From contig CAADGE010000047.1 in NCBI GenBank assembly GCA_900696465.1, forward strand, positions 1-41,205: a stretch of 41,205 nucleotides of DNA. Reading direction: 5' to 3'. The stretch's first letter is position 1. Every line of letters begins with the position of its first letter. Below, one piece after another: positions 10,501 to 18,333 of this stretch. Source of the stretch: an uncultured Planctomycetota bacterium (GTDB lineage Bacteria > Planctomycetota > Phycisphaerae > UBA1845 > UTPLA1). The notes under the pieces were generated by a model that saw nothing but the letters and a program-made list of their open reading frames with translations, was not told the origin of the DNA and searched no databases. A program made the position numbers and the translations under genes.

Positions 10501-11260
10501 TGAATGGCTTGCCCACGCATCGCTGCACGCCAATCCCGGTCTTGTTCTTCAGGGTGTCGAGAAGTTGCGTGTCCTCCGCCCGGTCGCCGTGGACGCTGCG
10601 GTGAAGATGCTTCAACTGGCCGTTGCCCGCCCGCGGCGGGACAACGGCACCTTCGCGGTCGATGCGGAACTGCGCACCCTCGACGAAGCTTCACGATTCG
10701 TCGTGCATGCGCATGCGACCGTCCTTCTGGGAACGCAAGTACCGCTGGCGCCTTCGGCGCCGGAGTCTCATTCCGTGATTGACCGCGCCTATCCGCGGAG
10801 CGTCGAAGAGGCCTACGAGGCATATCTTTTCCACGGTCCGCATTTTCAGGGGATTCGTGAGATCTGTGGTCTGAGCGATCGGGGGATGGTCGCCCGCGTT
10901 CGCTCTGCCGGCGCGCCGCGCGACTGGATGTGCGAGCCGCTTCGCAGCGCATGGCTGATCGATCCACTGCAGATCGATGTCGCATTTCAACTAGCGATCC
11001 TCTGGTGCTGCGAGCAGATGGGCGCGCCGTCGCTGCCGAGTTATCTCGGGCGATATCGCCAGTATGCGGCCGAGCTGCCCGCCGAGGGATCGTCGTGCAT
11101 TCTGCAGGTGCGTGACGCGAGTCGTTCGAAACTGACGGCTGACATCGCCTGGGTCGATGCGGCGGGGGCCCTCGTGGCGGATCTGACCGGCTGCGAGTGT
11201 ACGGTCGATCCGCTCCTGGCGAAGGCCTTTCGCCATGCCGCGGAACATGCCGGAACTTGA
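4559..11260 (+). CDS. pfaA: PfaA-like megasynthase: KS-AT-ACP-ACP-KR-DH
   Basis: 2233 residues. Iterative type I fatty acid/polyketide synthase of the PUFA/secondary-lipid class. KS about 15-475 with C214 (DAACASS), H349 (EAHGTGT) and H389 (QIGH). AT about 605-900 with FPGQGSQYVGMA and S695 (GHSYGE). A linker with a predicted helix (about 1075-1115, TAAAHQRFLETQ) leads to two ACPs, each with LGIDSIKR, phosphopantetheine serines S1229 and S1356. KR about 1650-1930: GGARGVT nucleotide loop, FSSVSA serine, Y1848 (VDYAMANE). C-terminal PKS-type DH about 1945-2220: H1967 in HVLGGRPVLP (HxxxGxxxxP) and D2140 in DPLQIDVAFQ. The start is TTG with GAGG 7 bases upstream; no closer ATG fits before the KS motif IAIIGMGC. 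The stop is 11 bp before the next gene. Gene order and domain order are as in myxobacterial pfa2. Only two ACPs is low for EPA/DHA synthases, so the product may be another long-chain lipid. Confidence 0.93.
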   Translation: MTTKGHGAGLGSAPIAIIGMGCCFPGAANLTEFWRALARGEDGISEVPPTHWSAKDYFDPDPKRPDHTYCTRGGFLSPVSFDPTEFGIPPTILEATDTSQLLSLVVARAALEDAGYSEEREFNRERVSVILGITGTQELVIPLAARLGHPLWRRALAEAGISPELAERVIERIADGYVSWQENSFPGLLGNVVAGRIANRLNLRGTNCVIDAACASSLGAVHLAMMELAAGRSDMVVTGGADTLNDIFMHMCFSKTPALSPTGDARPFDADADGTVLGEGIGMLVLKRLEDAQRDGDRIYAVIRAVGTSSDGRSQSIYAPHAAGQARCLRNAYALSGVEPGTVGLIEAHGTGTKVGDAVEFEALKTVFREDRSDGTWCAVGSVKSQIGHTKAAAGAAGLIKAALAIYHRALPPTIKIRQPNPKLAIDESPFYLNTELRPWLSPGSSNGAAPTPRRAGVSSFGFGGSNFHAVLEEHRAALPQTAWDGSVQIIALSAQSVGGLLDQLDALRNESAAPHFGAEQLAWRASESRRTFDVRHAHRLVLVVERGEKVREKVAEVLGELVERVRNRLASGDSNSAWSANGAYYGTGTVEGAIGFVFPGQGSQYVGMARRLACIFPEMQEALSRFDSTATDPSDRIGEAVYPAPAYTAEARAAHEAHLRQTQIAQPAIGAISVGLSRVLERFGIRPQAVCGHSYGELVALHFAGYINESTLVDLTRLRGRLMAGEGPLRGDAEARASTGDDRGAMLAVKAPLDELAKLAGEAGLDVVLANRNSPTQGVLSGSSAAIADAAERCKARGFVSKRLQVSGAFHSRLMEDAVGPFRNAVEAATFSAPRLPVIAYATAQVYPSEVAAAKALLARQLIAPVDFVGQIETMYAAGVRCFVEVGPRAVLTGLIGAILGDRSHTARAVDASAGHRCGLADLARLLAELSAAGHAVDWLQWERPVREPRKPRMVVPLVGANYRSSGDATKRSLVQTLDASTEQGNKVSGRPWSDEPEIEGSRKESSSESSPPMILKAELCQHEHPATNMAKRVANNESDVGQDARNRSADRPSVSAALPTPANPALGEALRVLQDGLRAMQALQQQTAAAHQRFLETQEQAHRSIQRLIESQAGLMTGAPIAPFMSASEENVAIADREMLHAKSTVRTVGQDSEPTHQVSRSVPESSKPESSSPESQDSGLHPNTATRSQKSEITSVVLDVVCEKTGYPREMVAPEMDIEADLGIDSIKRVEIIAAVEERLPGLPQIKPEHMGSIRTLAQIVDFLGSGASANSESLPGAKCRSADANTECSVHAASQDSGLRSQVSDHHPQSGIQDTKPRITETVLAVVCEKTGYPREMVAPEMDIEADLGIDSIKRVEIIAAVEERLPGLPQIKPEHMGTLRTLAQIIDFLSGGDDRQTASPTAAALASVTVGNSQSPAALTANRTIQPRDASSAAIRRSVLTCKRFESLEAVDCKIADGCEVLITEDGHGLASAIRAALLRHAISARVVSLQEAARQSRNVELGGLIITAPMVTGAPATGADLMDAFLRDALLAARAASVPLTRVAEDGGAFFATISRMDGAFGLVGDGFEPVCGALAGLAKTAVQEWPGVRVRAIDVASDWSDRAAAAEAIVRVLFADGPVEVGLDANGRIELDAVPQSIEAGESALRPGDVVVISGGARGVTAEAAVALARAYSPTLVLLGRSAAPEDEPAWLAMQSTEAEIKQAILRHEFVGRRPSPAQLQAAFAARMAAREIAKNLDRISAAGVTVVYRQVDVCDANAVRVALSQIRERYGPIRGIVHGAGVLEDRLIRDKTPEQFDRVYETKVGGLRNLLHAASPGDLRQLLMFSSVSARYGNVGQVDYAMANEALNKIAQRLSRELSDCRVVSINWGPWDGGMVTAAHKREFAGRGVELIPLEAGADALVAEMGAAGRAVEVVIGAPPDQAGQQKKVSSAATTRTIPLSVAFERELDLQRHPFLRSHVLGGRPVLPAAMMLEWLAHASLHANPGLVLQGVEKLRVLRPVAVDAAVKMLQLAVARPRRDNGTFAVDAELRTLDEASRFVVHAHATVLLGTQVPLAPSAPESHSVIDRAYPRSVEEAYEAYLFHGPHFQGIREICGLSDRGMVARVRSAGAPRDWMCEPLRSAWLIDPLQIDVAFQLAILWCCEQMGAPSLPSYLGRYRQYAAELPAEGSSCILQVRDASRSKLTADIAWVDAAGALVADLTGCECTVDPLLAKAFRHAAEHAGT
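8168..8704 (+). repeat. Tandem ACP duplication (156-bp near-identical units)
   Basis: Bases 8168-8323 and 8549-8704 are offset by 381 bp and differ at only four positions by my comparison, all third-codon-position synonymous changes. Both encode the ACP core around LGIDSIKR. The linker before each unit also shares CAGGACTCAGGCCTC (8093-8107 and 8453-8467), at an offset of 360 bp, so the duplication included linker DNA that has since gained or lost 21 bp. The pattern suggests recent duplication or ongoing gene conversion. Confidence 0.9.
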
Positions 11261-11271
11261 AGGGATATCGC

Positions 11272-14200
11272 ATGTCCCCGGACTGCCCCATCGCGGTCGT
11301 CGGCATGGGCGGCGTCTTTCCTGGCGCGAACGATGTCGACGCCTTCTGGCGAAACATCATCTCCGGGAAGGACCAGGCCCGCGAAGTGCCGCATGGACGA
11401 TGGGTGATTGAACCGCGGCGAGCGCTGGCAGGTGAAGCGCAGCCCGACCGGGTTGTTTCGCTGCGCGGCTGCTTCGTGGACGATTTTCGGTTCGACCCAA
11501 CGGGCTTGCGAATCGCCTCCGACCTTCTCTCTCTGCTTGATCCTGTCTATCACTTCGCATTGCACGCGAGCCGCGATGCCTTTCGCGATGCCCGCCTTGA
11601 CGATGTTGATCGGACACGCGTCGGCGTGATCCTCGCGGCCATCGCATTGCCGACAGACGCGTCGTCGGCGATCACGCGCGAGCTTCTGGGGTCGGCCTTC
11701 GAACAGCGGTTGCTCGGCGGGCCACACGGCGCTTCGCGCGGGCTCCGCACCCACCCGCTCAACAGCCGCGTCGTCGGTCTTCCGGCGGCGCTTGTTGCAC
11801 AAGGGTTGGGATTGGGTGGCGGTACGTATACGCTCGATGCGGCTTGTGCATCCTCCCTGTATGCGTTGAAGCTGGCATGCGACGAACTGTCCTCCGGTCG
11901 GGCCGATGCGATGCTCGCCGGCGGCGTCTCGCGGCCGGAATGCCTTTACACGCAGATGGGTTTTACCCAACTCCGGGCGCTGTCGCCGAGCGGGCGCTGC
12001 GCGCCCTTTGATGCATCGTGCGACGGGCTGGTCGTCGGCGAGGGCGCGGGCATGGTCGTTCTCAAACGCCTTGACGACGCCCTGCGCCAGGGCGATCAGG
12101 TGTACGCAGTCATCCGCGGAATCGGCCTGTCGAACGACATCGGCGGCAGTCTGCTGGCGCCGGATCGCGAGGGTCAGTTGCGGGCCATGCGGCAGGCGTA
12201 CACCCGTGCGGGCTGGTCGCCGGACGCGGTTGATCTGATGGAGTGCCACGGCACAGGCACGCCCACGGGCGATGCCGTTGAGATTCAGAGTCTTCGCGCG
12301 CTGTGGCAGGACATCGGCGCCGTCGTAGCGGGCTGCCCGATCGGTTCGGTCAAGTCGATGATCGGGCATCTTCTGACCGGCGCGGGGGCGGCGGGGCTTA
12401 TCAAGATACTGCTGGCGATGCGGGAGGGTATGCTGCCGCCGTCGGCCAACTACCACCACCACGGCGATGCGATTCCGCTGGCAGGCAGCCCCTTTCGCGT
12501 CCAGACGGTGCCCGAGACGTGGGAACGACGGGATGCTTTTACGCCGCGCCGTGCCGCAATCAGCGCCTTTGGCTTCGGCGGCATCAACGCGCATGTACTG
12601 GTCGAAGAATGGCCGGCATCGACGGCAACCGTCCGCAATCCACAAACGGCGGTCCCAAGTTCGACGTCGCATGAGCCCATTGCAATCGTCGGCCTCTCCG
12701 TTCGCGTTGGAAGTGTGGCATCGGCCGCTGAACTGCGACAGCTTCTCTTTCGCGGAGATTCCGCGATTGGCCCACGTCCGATGAACCGCAGGCCCGGTTG
12801 TGACGAGCTGATCAGGGATTCGGCGGATGCTCATACGGATCGAGGCGCTTATCTCGATGGGCTTTCCATCCGAGCGGGCAAGTTCCGGGTGCCACCCAGC
12901 GAGATCCCCGAGATACTCCCGCAACAGCTCCTGATGCTCGATGTCGTTTCCGAGGCGCTGGCTGATGCAGGCATGCCGCTGCGAGAACGCCGACCGGACC
13001 TGGGGGTCGTGATCGGGCTGTCGCTCGATCTGAATACGACCAATTTTCACCTGCGATGGTGGATCCCCGGACAGGTTCGTAGTTGGGCCGAGAAACTGGG
13101 TGTGTCCCTCTCACCCGAGCGGGAGGCCGAATGGATTGACGCGCTGAAGGATGCCGTCGGACCGGCACTCAACGCCTCTCGTACTCTCGGCGCGCTGGGG
13201 GGGATGGTTGCCAGTCGCATCGCACGCGAGTTGCAGGCCGGCGGCCCGAGCTTCGGCGTTTCCTGTGAGGAGGCCTCAGGCATCAAGGCCATTGAGATTG
13301 CCGTGCGTTCGCTGCGGGCCGGTGAGATCAACCGTGCCGTGGTCGGCGCGGTGGACCTCGCAGGCGACGTTCGAAACGTCATCGCCACGAGATCGCTTCT
13401 CGGCAAGTCGGGCGACGATTCGTCGGATCCGTTTGGTGACGGCGCGGCGGCCGTCGTTCTCAAGCGGCTCTCTGACGCCCGGCGCGATGGCGATCGAGTC
13501 CATGCCCTGATCCGCGGCATCGGCGGGGCAAGCGGAACGTGGCTTGGTGCCTGTAATGAGTCTGCGATCGACGTCTGGCAGCGCTCGCTCGATCGGGCTT
13601 GTCAGGATGGTGACGTACGCAGGGAGCAAATCGAATTCTATGAATTGCACGATGGGGCGGGAGAGCAGCGTGCGATAGAAACCGCCGCGCTGGTTGAGAG
13701 TCTACCCGCTCGGCAGCGGCCGGTGGTCGTGGGCTCGGTGAAATCCGTCGTCGGTCACACCGGCGCAGCGGCAGGACTGGCCTCGGTTGTCAAGGCCGCG
13801 ATGTGTCTCGAGCATGCTGTTCTACCACCCGCCGTCGGTCCGCTGGCTGAACGATCAGCTTTGACCGATCGGCTCTACGCGCCGACTGCCGCGCAATACT
13901 GGTGGCATGAACGGGCGCGCAGTGCACACTGCGCTGCTGTCGCCGCGATGACCACGGATGGTAACTGTGCCCATGTGGTGCTGGAGGAGGCCCCGTGCGA
14001 AGACGAGCGCCGTGATCGCCGTCGGGTACTGCAACTTCCGGCGGCGATTTTTCGAGTCACGGCGGATGAGCCGGCGGCGCTCGTCGATGGACTGGCAGTT
14101 CTTCGTGCTTTTGCAGTCCGGCAGCGAAATCCAATCGAATCATTGGCGGCGCGGTGGCATCGTCAGCAAAGCACGGCGCGCGAAGGGCGGTTGGCGGTTG

Positions 14201-17200
14201 CAATCCTCGCGGAGAGCGACGATGACCTCGTGCGTGTCATCGACGAGACTTCGGCAGCGCTGCGCACGGCGCCTGACGAACCGCTCGACGGCCGTCGCGG
14301 CGCTTTTTTTGAACCGGTCCCGCTCGGCCCAGCCGGCGAAATGGCATTCGTCTATCCCGGCTCCGGTAGTCATTACCCGGGCATGGCGCGCGAGCTTTCG
14401 CTGTACTTCCCGGTGGTTGTGGCGGCCTTGGACCGCGAGCATAAGCAAGTCGCCGGTATCGCCGAATCCGATCCCGATCATGAATTACCCTGGCGGCCGG
14501 AATGGAATGATCTTGCGCAAGGCGGCTCTGTCGCCGGAGGTACGGAGTCGATCGAGACGTTCATGTTCAGTCAGGTTTCGTTCGGCGTGCTTGCCAGCGA
14601 CATCCTCCGGGCCTTCGGGCTGCGACCGACGGCGATCATCGGATACAGTCTGGGCGAGTCCGTCGGCCTGCTGGCCACGCGAACCTGGAACGGTGAAGAA
14701 ATGTATCGCCGGCTTCGGGCTTCGCCGCTTTTCAAGACGCAGCTTGCCGGATCGCGCACGGCTTTGCAATCCGCCTGGAAACTTTCACCTGAAGCGGCTG
14801 CCGAATGGTGCGCCGCGGTCGTCGCGCGCCCCGCGGAGCAGGTGCGCGAAATACTGCGGGACGTGACCTCCGTCCGGCTGCTGATCGTGAACTCCCCTCG
14901 GGAGACGGTCATCGGCGGGCTTCGTGCGGATGTCAACGAGGTGGCACGGCGACTGGGCTGCCGGGCGATCGCGGTGCCGGGCGTGCCGACGGTCCATTTC
15001 GACGCCGCCAAGGTGGTGGAGCAGGCCTACCGCGAACTGCATCTGCTGCCGACAACACCCCCCGACGGCATGCGCTTCTACAGTGCTGCCGCGGGTCGCG
15101 CCTACCCGGTCTCTCGCGAGGCAACAGCCGAATCCATCACCGCCCAGGCCCTGCACGGTTTCGATTTTCCATCGCTGATTCGACAGGCCTACGACGACGG
15201 CGTGCGACTCTTCGTCGAGGTCGGCCCACAGGCGTCTTGTACACGAATGATTGATCGAATCCTGCGAGGCCGGTCGTACTTTGCCCGCTCGGCGTCGCAG
15301 CGCGGCGACAGCGAAATTCGTCCGCTTCTTGAGCTGATCGCAGGGCTGATTGCCCATCGTGTACCCGTGGACCTTGCCGCTTTGTACGGCTCGGATGAAT
15401 CGGATGAACGAGAATCGGCGGCGTCTTCGTCGGTAGCCGATTCGTGCGAGCGGTTGATTCACGTGCCCATTTGCGGGCCACGCTTGCTCCCGCCACTACC
15501 GCCGCCGGGCGACTTGCACTTAACGTCGCCCGCGACCGCATCGCAAACATCGCCTGTTGCCATTTCTGACCACCCGTTGCCCCCGGTTCACAAGAGCGCC
15601 GCGGCTTATTCGATGCTTTCAGATTTAGCGGAATCGAATGACGGTACGGCGCTGCGCGCGTCGTTTATGGAAACGGTGAGTGCCACGACTGCCGCCCATC
15701 ACGCCTACATGCGGTTCAGCGAGTCTGCCGCGCAGGGGATGGAGTCGGTGCTGACAATGCAGTCACGATTGCTGGAGCTGGCCGCGCGCCACGGAATCGA
15801 CGTGGCGCGATCCATTGACATCAATGAAGACCAGACAGCTCCGGATAAGCCGACGGATATGCAAGGGAAAGATTCACCTGCGTATTCCCGAGAACAGTGT
15901 CTTGAATTCGCCCGCGGGAGTGTCGCGGCTGTCCTCGGACCGATGTTCGACGAAGTCGATCGACATCCCACACGTGTTCGCCTGCCGGATGAGCCGCTGA
16001 TGCTCGTCGATCGCATTCTAGATGTCGATGGTACGAAGGGCGTCCTCGGACCGGGGCGCGTCGTGACTGAGCACGATGTCCTGCCCGGCGCGTGGTATCT
16101 TGACGGTGATCGGTGCCCGATCTGCATCACGGTCGAAGCCGGCCAGGCGGATCTGTTTCTGTCGGGCTATTTGGGGATCGATCTGGTTACGAAGGGCCTG
16201 CGGACGTATCGCCTGCTCGATGCGACGGTGAAGTTCCATCGGGGATTGCCGCGGCCCGGAGAGACGATCCGCTACGACATCCGGATCGACCGCTTTGTGC
16301 GCCAGGGACAGACGCACCTGTTTTTCTTCGAGTTTGACGGCACGATCGACGGCGTGCCAGTCCTGACCATGCGAAACGGCTGCGCGGGCTTCTTCACAAA
16401 GGAGGAAATTGCGGCGTCGCATGGACTGGTACTGCGTCCGGAAGACACGTCGCGCGGCGAGGGCAGAATCACGGGTGGTTACCAGCCGCTTCTGACTGCC
16501 GAAAAGGGCGCACGAATCGAATCGTATGGCGATGAACAACTCACCACACTTCGCTGCGGAGACCTCGGCGGCTGCTTCGGGCCGGTGTTCGCGTATGCGG
16601 GCTTGCACAATCCGCTGCGCCTGCCGGATGGGCGAATGAAACTGATCGATCGCGTCCTCTCGCTGGATTTGACCGGTGGGCGCTTCGGGCTGGGGGAGAT
16701 CGTCGCTGAGGCGGACGTCCACCCTAACGACTGGTTCCTGACCTGCCATTTCGTGGACGACATGGTTATGCCGGGGACACTCATGTACGAATGCTGTGCC
16801 CATGCCCTGCGCTTTCTACTGCTTCGCATGGGCTGGATCGGCGAGCGCGAAGGTGTCTGCTACGAGCCGGTGCCGGGCGTGGCAAGTTCTCTTCGGTGCC
16901 GTGGCCCTGTGACGCCGAATACAAAAAAGGCCTCGTATCGCGTGGTGATTAAGGAGATCGGTTATCGATCCGGATCGTCCGATGTCAAGGACCGGGTAGA
17001 TGAGATTCCGTATGTTCTGGCTGACGCTCTCATGTACGCTGACGGAGTAGCCATCGTGCAGATGACGAACATGTCGCTGCAGGTGACGGGCCTTACGCGT
17101 GAAAAACTGGAATCCACATGGAAGAACGCCGGCAGCAAATCTCGATCCGCAATCCACAAACCAAAAACCGCAATTCCAACGCCTGCGTCGCGCGTTTTCA

Positions 17201-18333
17201 CACGTGATCAGATTCTCGCCTTTGCAGTCGGCAAGCCGTCGGATTGTTTCGGCGAGCCGTACGCGATCTTCGACGGCGATTCGCGACGCATTGCCCGCCT
17301 GCCGGGTCCGCCGTATCAGTTTCTCGATCGTGTGACGCAGGTCGAACCCGACCCGTTCGTCCTGCAGCCGGGAGGGTGGATCACGGCGGAGTATGACATC
17401 CCACCGGATGCGTGGTATTTCGCGGCCAATCGCCAGCCGACGATGCCGTTCGCGGTCCTGCTCGAAGTCGCCCTTCAGCCGTGCGGTTTTCTCGCGGCCT
17501 ATGCAGGTTCAGCGTTGACATCCGAAACGGATCTGTCGTTTCGGAATCTCGGCGGCAGTGCCGTGTTGCATCGGGAAGTCCGGCCGAACGACGGCACGCT
17601 TCGCACGCGCGTCCGCATGACGAACGTCTCCCGCGCCGGTGGGATGATCATCCAGGAGTACGAATTTCACGTTCTTTGCGCGGATCAGTCGGTGTACGAG
17701 GGCACGACGTCGTTCGGTTTCTTCTCGGCCGAGGCGCTCGCCCGACAGGTCGGCATCCGCGACGCGCGGGATCGGATGTTTACGCCCGAGGCAGCGCAGC
17801 TGGCCGGAGCGAAACAGTTTGATCTGCCCGACCTGCCGCCGCACACGCCTGATGAGGCGATGGATGCTGATACGACCAGTGGTGCGGCGCTACCCGGCCG
17901 CGCATTTCGCATGATTGACCGCGTTGGCGTACTTCTGCCGGATGGCGGGCCGCGCGGTCTGGGCTACATACAGGGTTCGACGCAGGTTGATCCGACGGCG
18001 TGGTTCTTCAAGGCCCACTTTTACCAGGACCCCGTCTGGCCGGGTTCGCTGGGGCTGGAGTCGCTCCTGCAACTGCTCAAGGCGTTTATGCTCGATCGCC
18101 GACCGGAGCTTGCCGAGACGCATCGGTTCGAGTGCATCGCCGTCGGCCGTCGCCACCAGTGGAGCTACCGCGGCCAGATCGTGCCGAGTAATAAGCGCGT
18201 CGAGGTACAGGCGGTCATCACACACCGCGAGGAGGGCCCTGGCTCGTTGATAGTGGCGGATGGGTTTTTAGGCGTAGATGGTGTTATCATCTATCAGATG
18301 AATGACTTTGGGTTACGGATTGCGAATTCATGA
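11272..18333 (+). CDS. pfaC: PfaB/PfaC-like fused megasynthase: KS-CLF-AT-DH-DH
   Basis: 2353 residues. KS about 1-450 with C192 (DAACASS), ECHGTGT and MIGH. Second KS-like domain about 465-910 acts as chain-length factor: the active Cys position reads S-C-E-E-A-S-G, with Glu667 aligned to the nucleophile, while GSVKSVVGH is kept. AT about 1020-1370 with YPGSGSHYPGMA and S1126 (GYSLGES), equivalent to PfaB. After a low-complexity linker and a helical segment (about 1470-1510) come four FabA-like hot-dog units forming two double-hot-dog DH domains: the first pair carries H1826 (TCHFVDDMVMPG), the second carries WYFAANRQPTMPF, then H2249 (KAHFYQDPVWPG). ATG at 11272 has AAGGGA 6-7 bases upstream. 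Domain order matches myxobacterial pfa3, but that protein ends in an AGPAT acyltransferase that is absent here; this one stops right after the last DH. The stop overlaps the dapF start. Confidence 0.92.
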   Translation: MSPDCPIAVVGMGGVFPGANDVDAFWRNIISGKDQAREVPHGRWVIEPRRALAGEAQPDRVVSLRGCFVDDFRFDPTGLRIASDLLSLLDPVYHFALHASRDAFRDARLDDVDRTRVGVILAAIALPTDASSAITRELLGSAFEQRLLGGPHGASRGLRTHPLNSRVVGLPAALVAQGLGLGGGTYTLDAACASSLYALKLACDELSSGRADAMLAGGVSRPECLYTQMGFTQLRALSPSGRCAPFDASCDGLVVGEGAGMVVLKRLDDALRQGDQVYAVIRGIGLSNDIGGSLLAPDREGQLRAMRQAYTRAGWSPDAVDLMECHGTGTPTGDAVEIQSLRALWQDIGAVVAGCPIGSVKSMIGHLLTGAGAAGLIKILLAMREGMLPPSANYHHHGDAIPLAGSPFRVQTVPETWERRDAFTPRRAAISAFGFGGINAHVLVEEWPASTATVRNPQTAVPSSTSHEPIAIVGLSVRVGSVASAAELRQLLFRGDSAIGPRPMNRRPGCDELIRDSADAHTDRGAYLDGLSIRAGKFRVPPSEIPEILPQQLLMLDVVSEALADAGMPLRERRPDLGVVIGLSLDLNTTNFHLRWWIPGQVRSWAEKLGVSLSPEREAEWIDALKDAVGPALNASRTLGALGGMVASRIARELQAGGPSFGVSCEEASGIKAIEIAVRSLRAGEINRAVVGAVDLAGDVRNVIATRSLLGKSGDDSSDPFGDGAAAVVLKRLSDARRDGDRVHALIRGIGGASGTWLGACNESAIDVWQRSLDRACQDGDVRREQIEFYELHDGAGEQRAIETAALVESLPARQRPVVVGSVKSVVGHTGAAAGLASVVKAAMCLEHAVLPPAVGPLAERSALTDRLYAPTAAQYWWHERARSAHCAAVAAMTTDGNCAHVVLEEAPCEDERRDRRRVLQLPAAIFRVTADEPAALVDGLAVLRAFAVRQRNPIESLAARWHRQQSTAREGRLAVAILAESDDDLVRVIDETSAALRTAPDEPLDGRRGAFFEPVPLGPAGEMAFVYPGSGSHYPGMARELSLYFPVVVAALDREHKQVAGIAESDPDHELPWRPEWNDLAQGGSVAGGTESIETFMFSQVSFGVLASDILRAFGLRPTAIIGYSLGESVGLLATRTWNGEEMYRRLRASPLFKTQLAGSRTALQSAWKLSPEAAAEWCAAVVARPAEQVREILRDVTSVRLLIVNSPRETVIGGLRADVNEVARRLGCRAIAVPGVPTVHFDAAKVVEQAYRELHLLPTTPPDGMRFYSAAAGRAYPVSREATAESITAQALHGFDFPSLIRQAYDDGVRLFVEVGPQASCTRMIDRILRGRSYFARSASQRGDSEIRPLLELIAGLIAHRVPVDLAALYGSDESDERESAASSSVADSCERLIHVPICGPRLLPPLPPPGDLHLTSPATASQTSPVAISDHPLPPVHKSAAAYSMLSDLAESNDGTALRASFMETVSATTAAHHAYMRFSESAAQGMESVLTMQSRLLELAARHGIDVARSIDINEDQTAPDKPTDMQGKDSPAYSREQCLEFARGSVAAVLGPMFDEVDRHPTRVRLPDEPLMLVDRILDVDGTKGVLGPGRVVTEHDVLPGAWYLDGDRCPICITVEAGQADLFLSGYLGIDLVTKGLRTYRLLDATVKFHRGLPRPGETIRYDIRIDRFVRQGQTHLFFFEFDGTIDGVPVLTMRNGCAGFFTKEEIAASHGLVLRPEDTSRGEGRITGGYQPLLTAEKGARIESYGDEQLTTLRCGDLGGCFGPVFAYAGLHNPLRLPDGRMKLIDRVLSLDLTGGRFGLGEIVAEADVHPNDWFLTCHFVDDMVMPGTLMYECCAHALRFLLLRMGWIGEREGVCYEPVPGVASSLRCRGPVTPNTKKASYRVVIKEIGYRSGSSDVKDRVDEIPYVLADALMYADGVAIVQMTNMSLQVTGLTREKLESTWKNAGSKSRSAIHKPKTAIPTPASRVFTRDQILAFAVGKPSDCFGEPYAIFDGDSRRIARLPGPPYQFLDRVTQVEPDPFVLQPGGWITAEYDIPPDAWYFAANRQPTMPFAVLLEVALQPCGFLAAYAGSALTSETDLSFRNLGGSAVLHREVRPNDGTLRTRVRMTNVSRAGGMIIQEYEFHVLCADQSVYEGTTSFGFFSAEALARQVGIRDARDRMFTPEAAQLAGAKQFDLPDLPPHTPDEAMDADTTSGAALPGRAFRMIDRVGVLLPDGGPRGLGYIQGSTQVDPTAWFFKAHFYQDPVWPGSLGLESLLQLLKAFMLDRRPELAETHRFECIAVGRRHQWSYRGQIVPSNKRVEVQAVITHREEGPGSLIVADGFLGVDGVIIYQMNDFGLRIANS
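12632..12647 (+). repeat. Dispersed linker motif, copy in KS-CLF linker
   Basis: TCCGCAATCCACAAAC, identical to bases 17146-17161. It lies between the KS and CLF domains and is read here in the frame V-R-N-P-Q-T, different from the frame used at the other copy. Confidence 0.6.
17146..17161 (+). repeat. Dispersed linker motif, copy between the two DH domains
   Basis: TCCGCAATCCACAAAC, identical to 12632-12647 but read in another frame (S-A-I-H-K-P). It lies in the linker between the first and second double-hot-dog DH domains. A shorter TCCGCAATCC is at 8491-8500 in the inter-ACP linker, and a reverse-oriented relative (GGATTGCGAATTC) covers the end of the gene near 18317-18329. Confidence 0.6.

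Noticed and set aside
11041-13050. 669-codon open frame on the minus strand across the megasynthase junction
   Set aside because: Antisense shadow of GC-rich coding DNA; the translation is Arg/His/Gln-rich with no family motif, while the plus strand has clear KS motifs.
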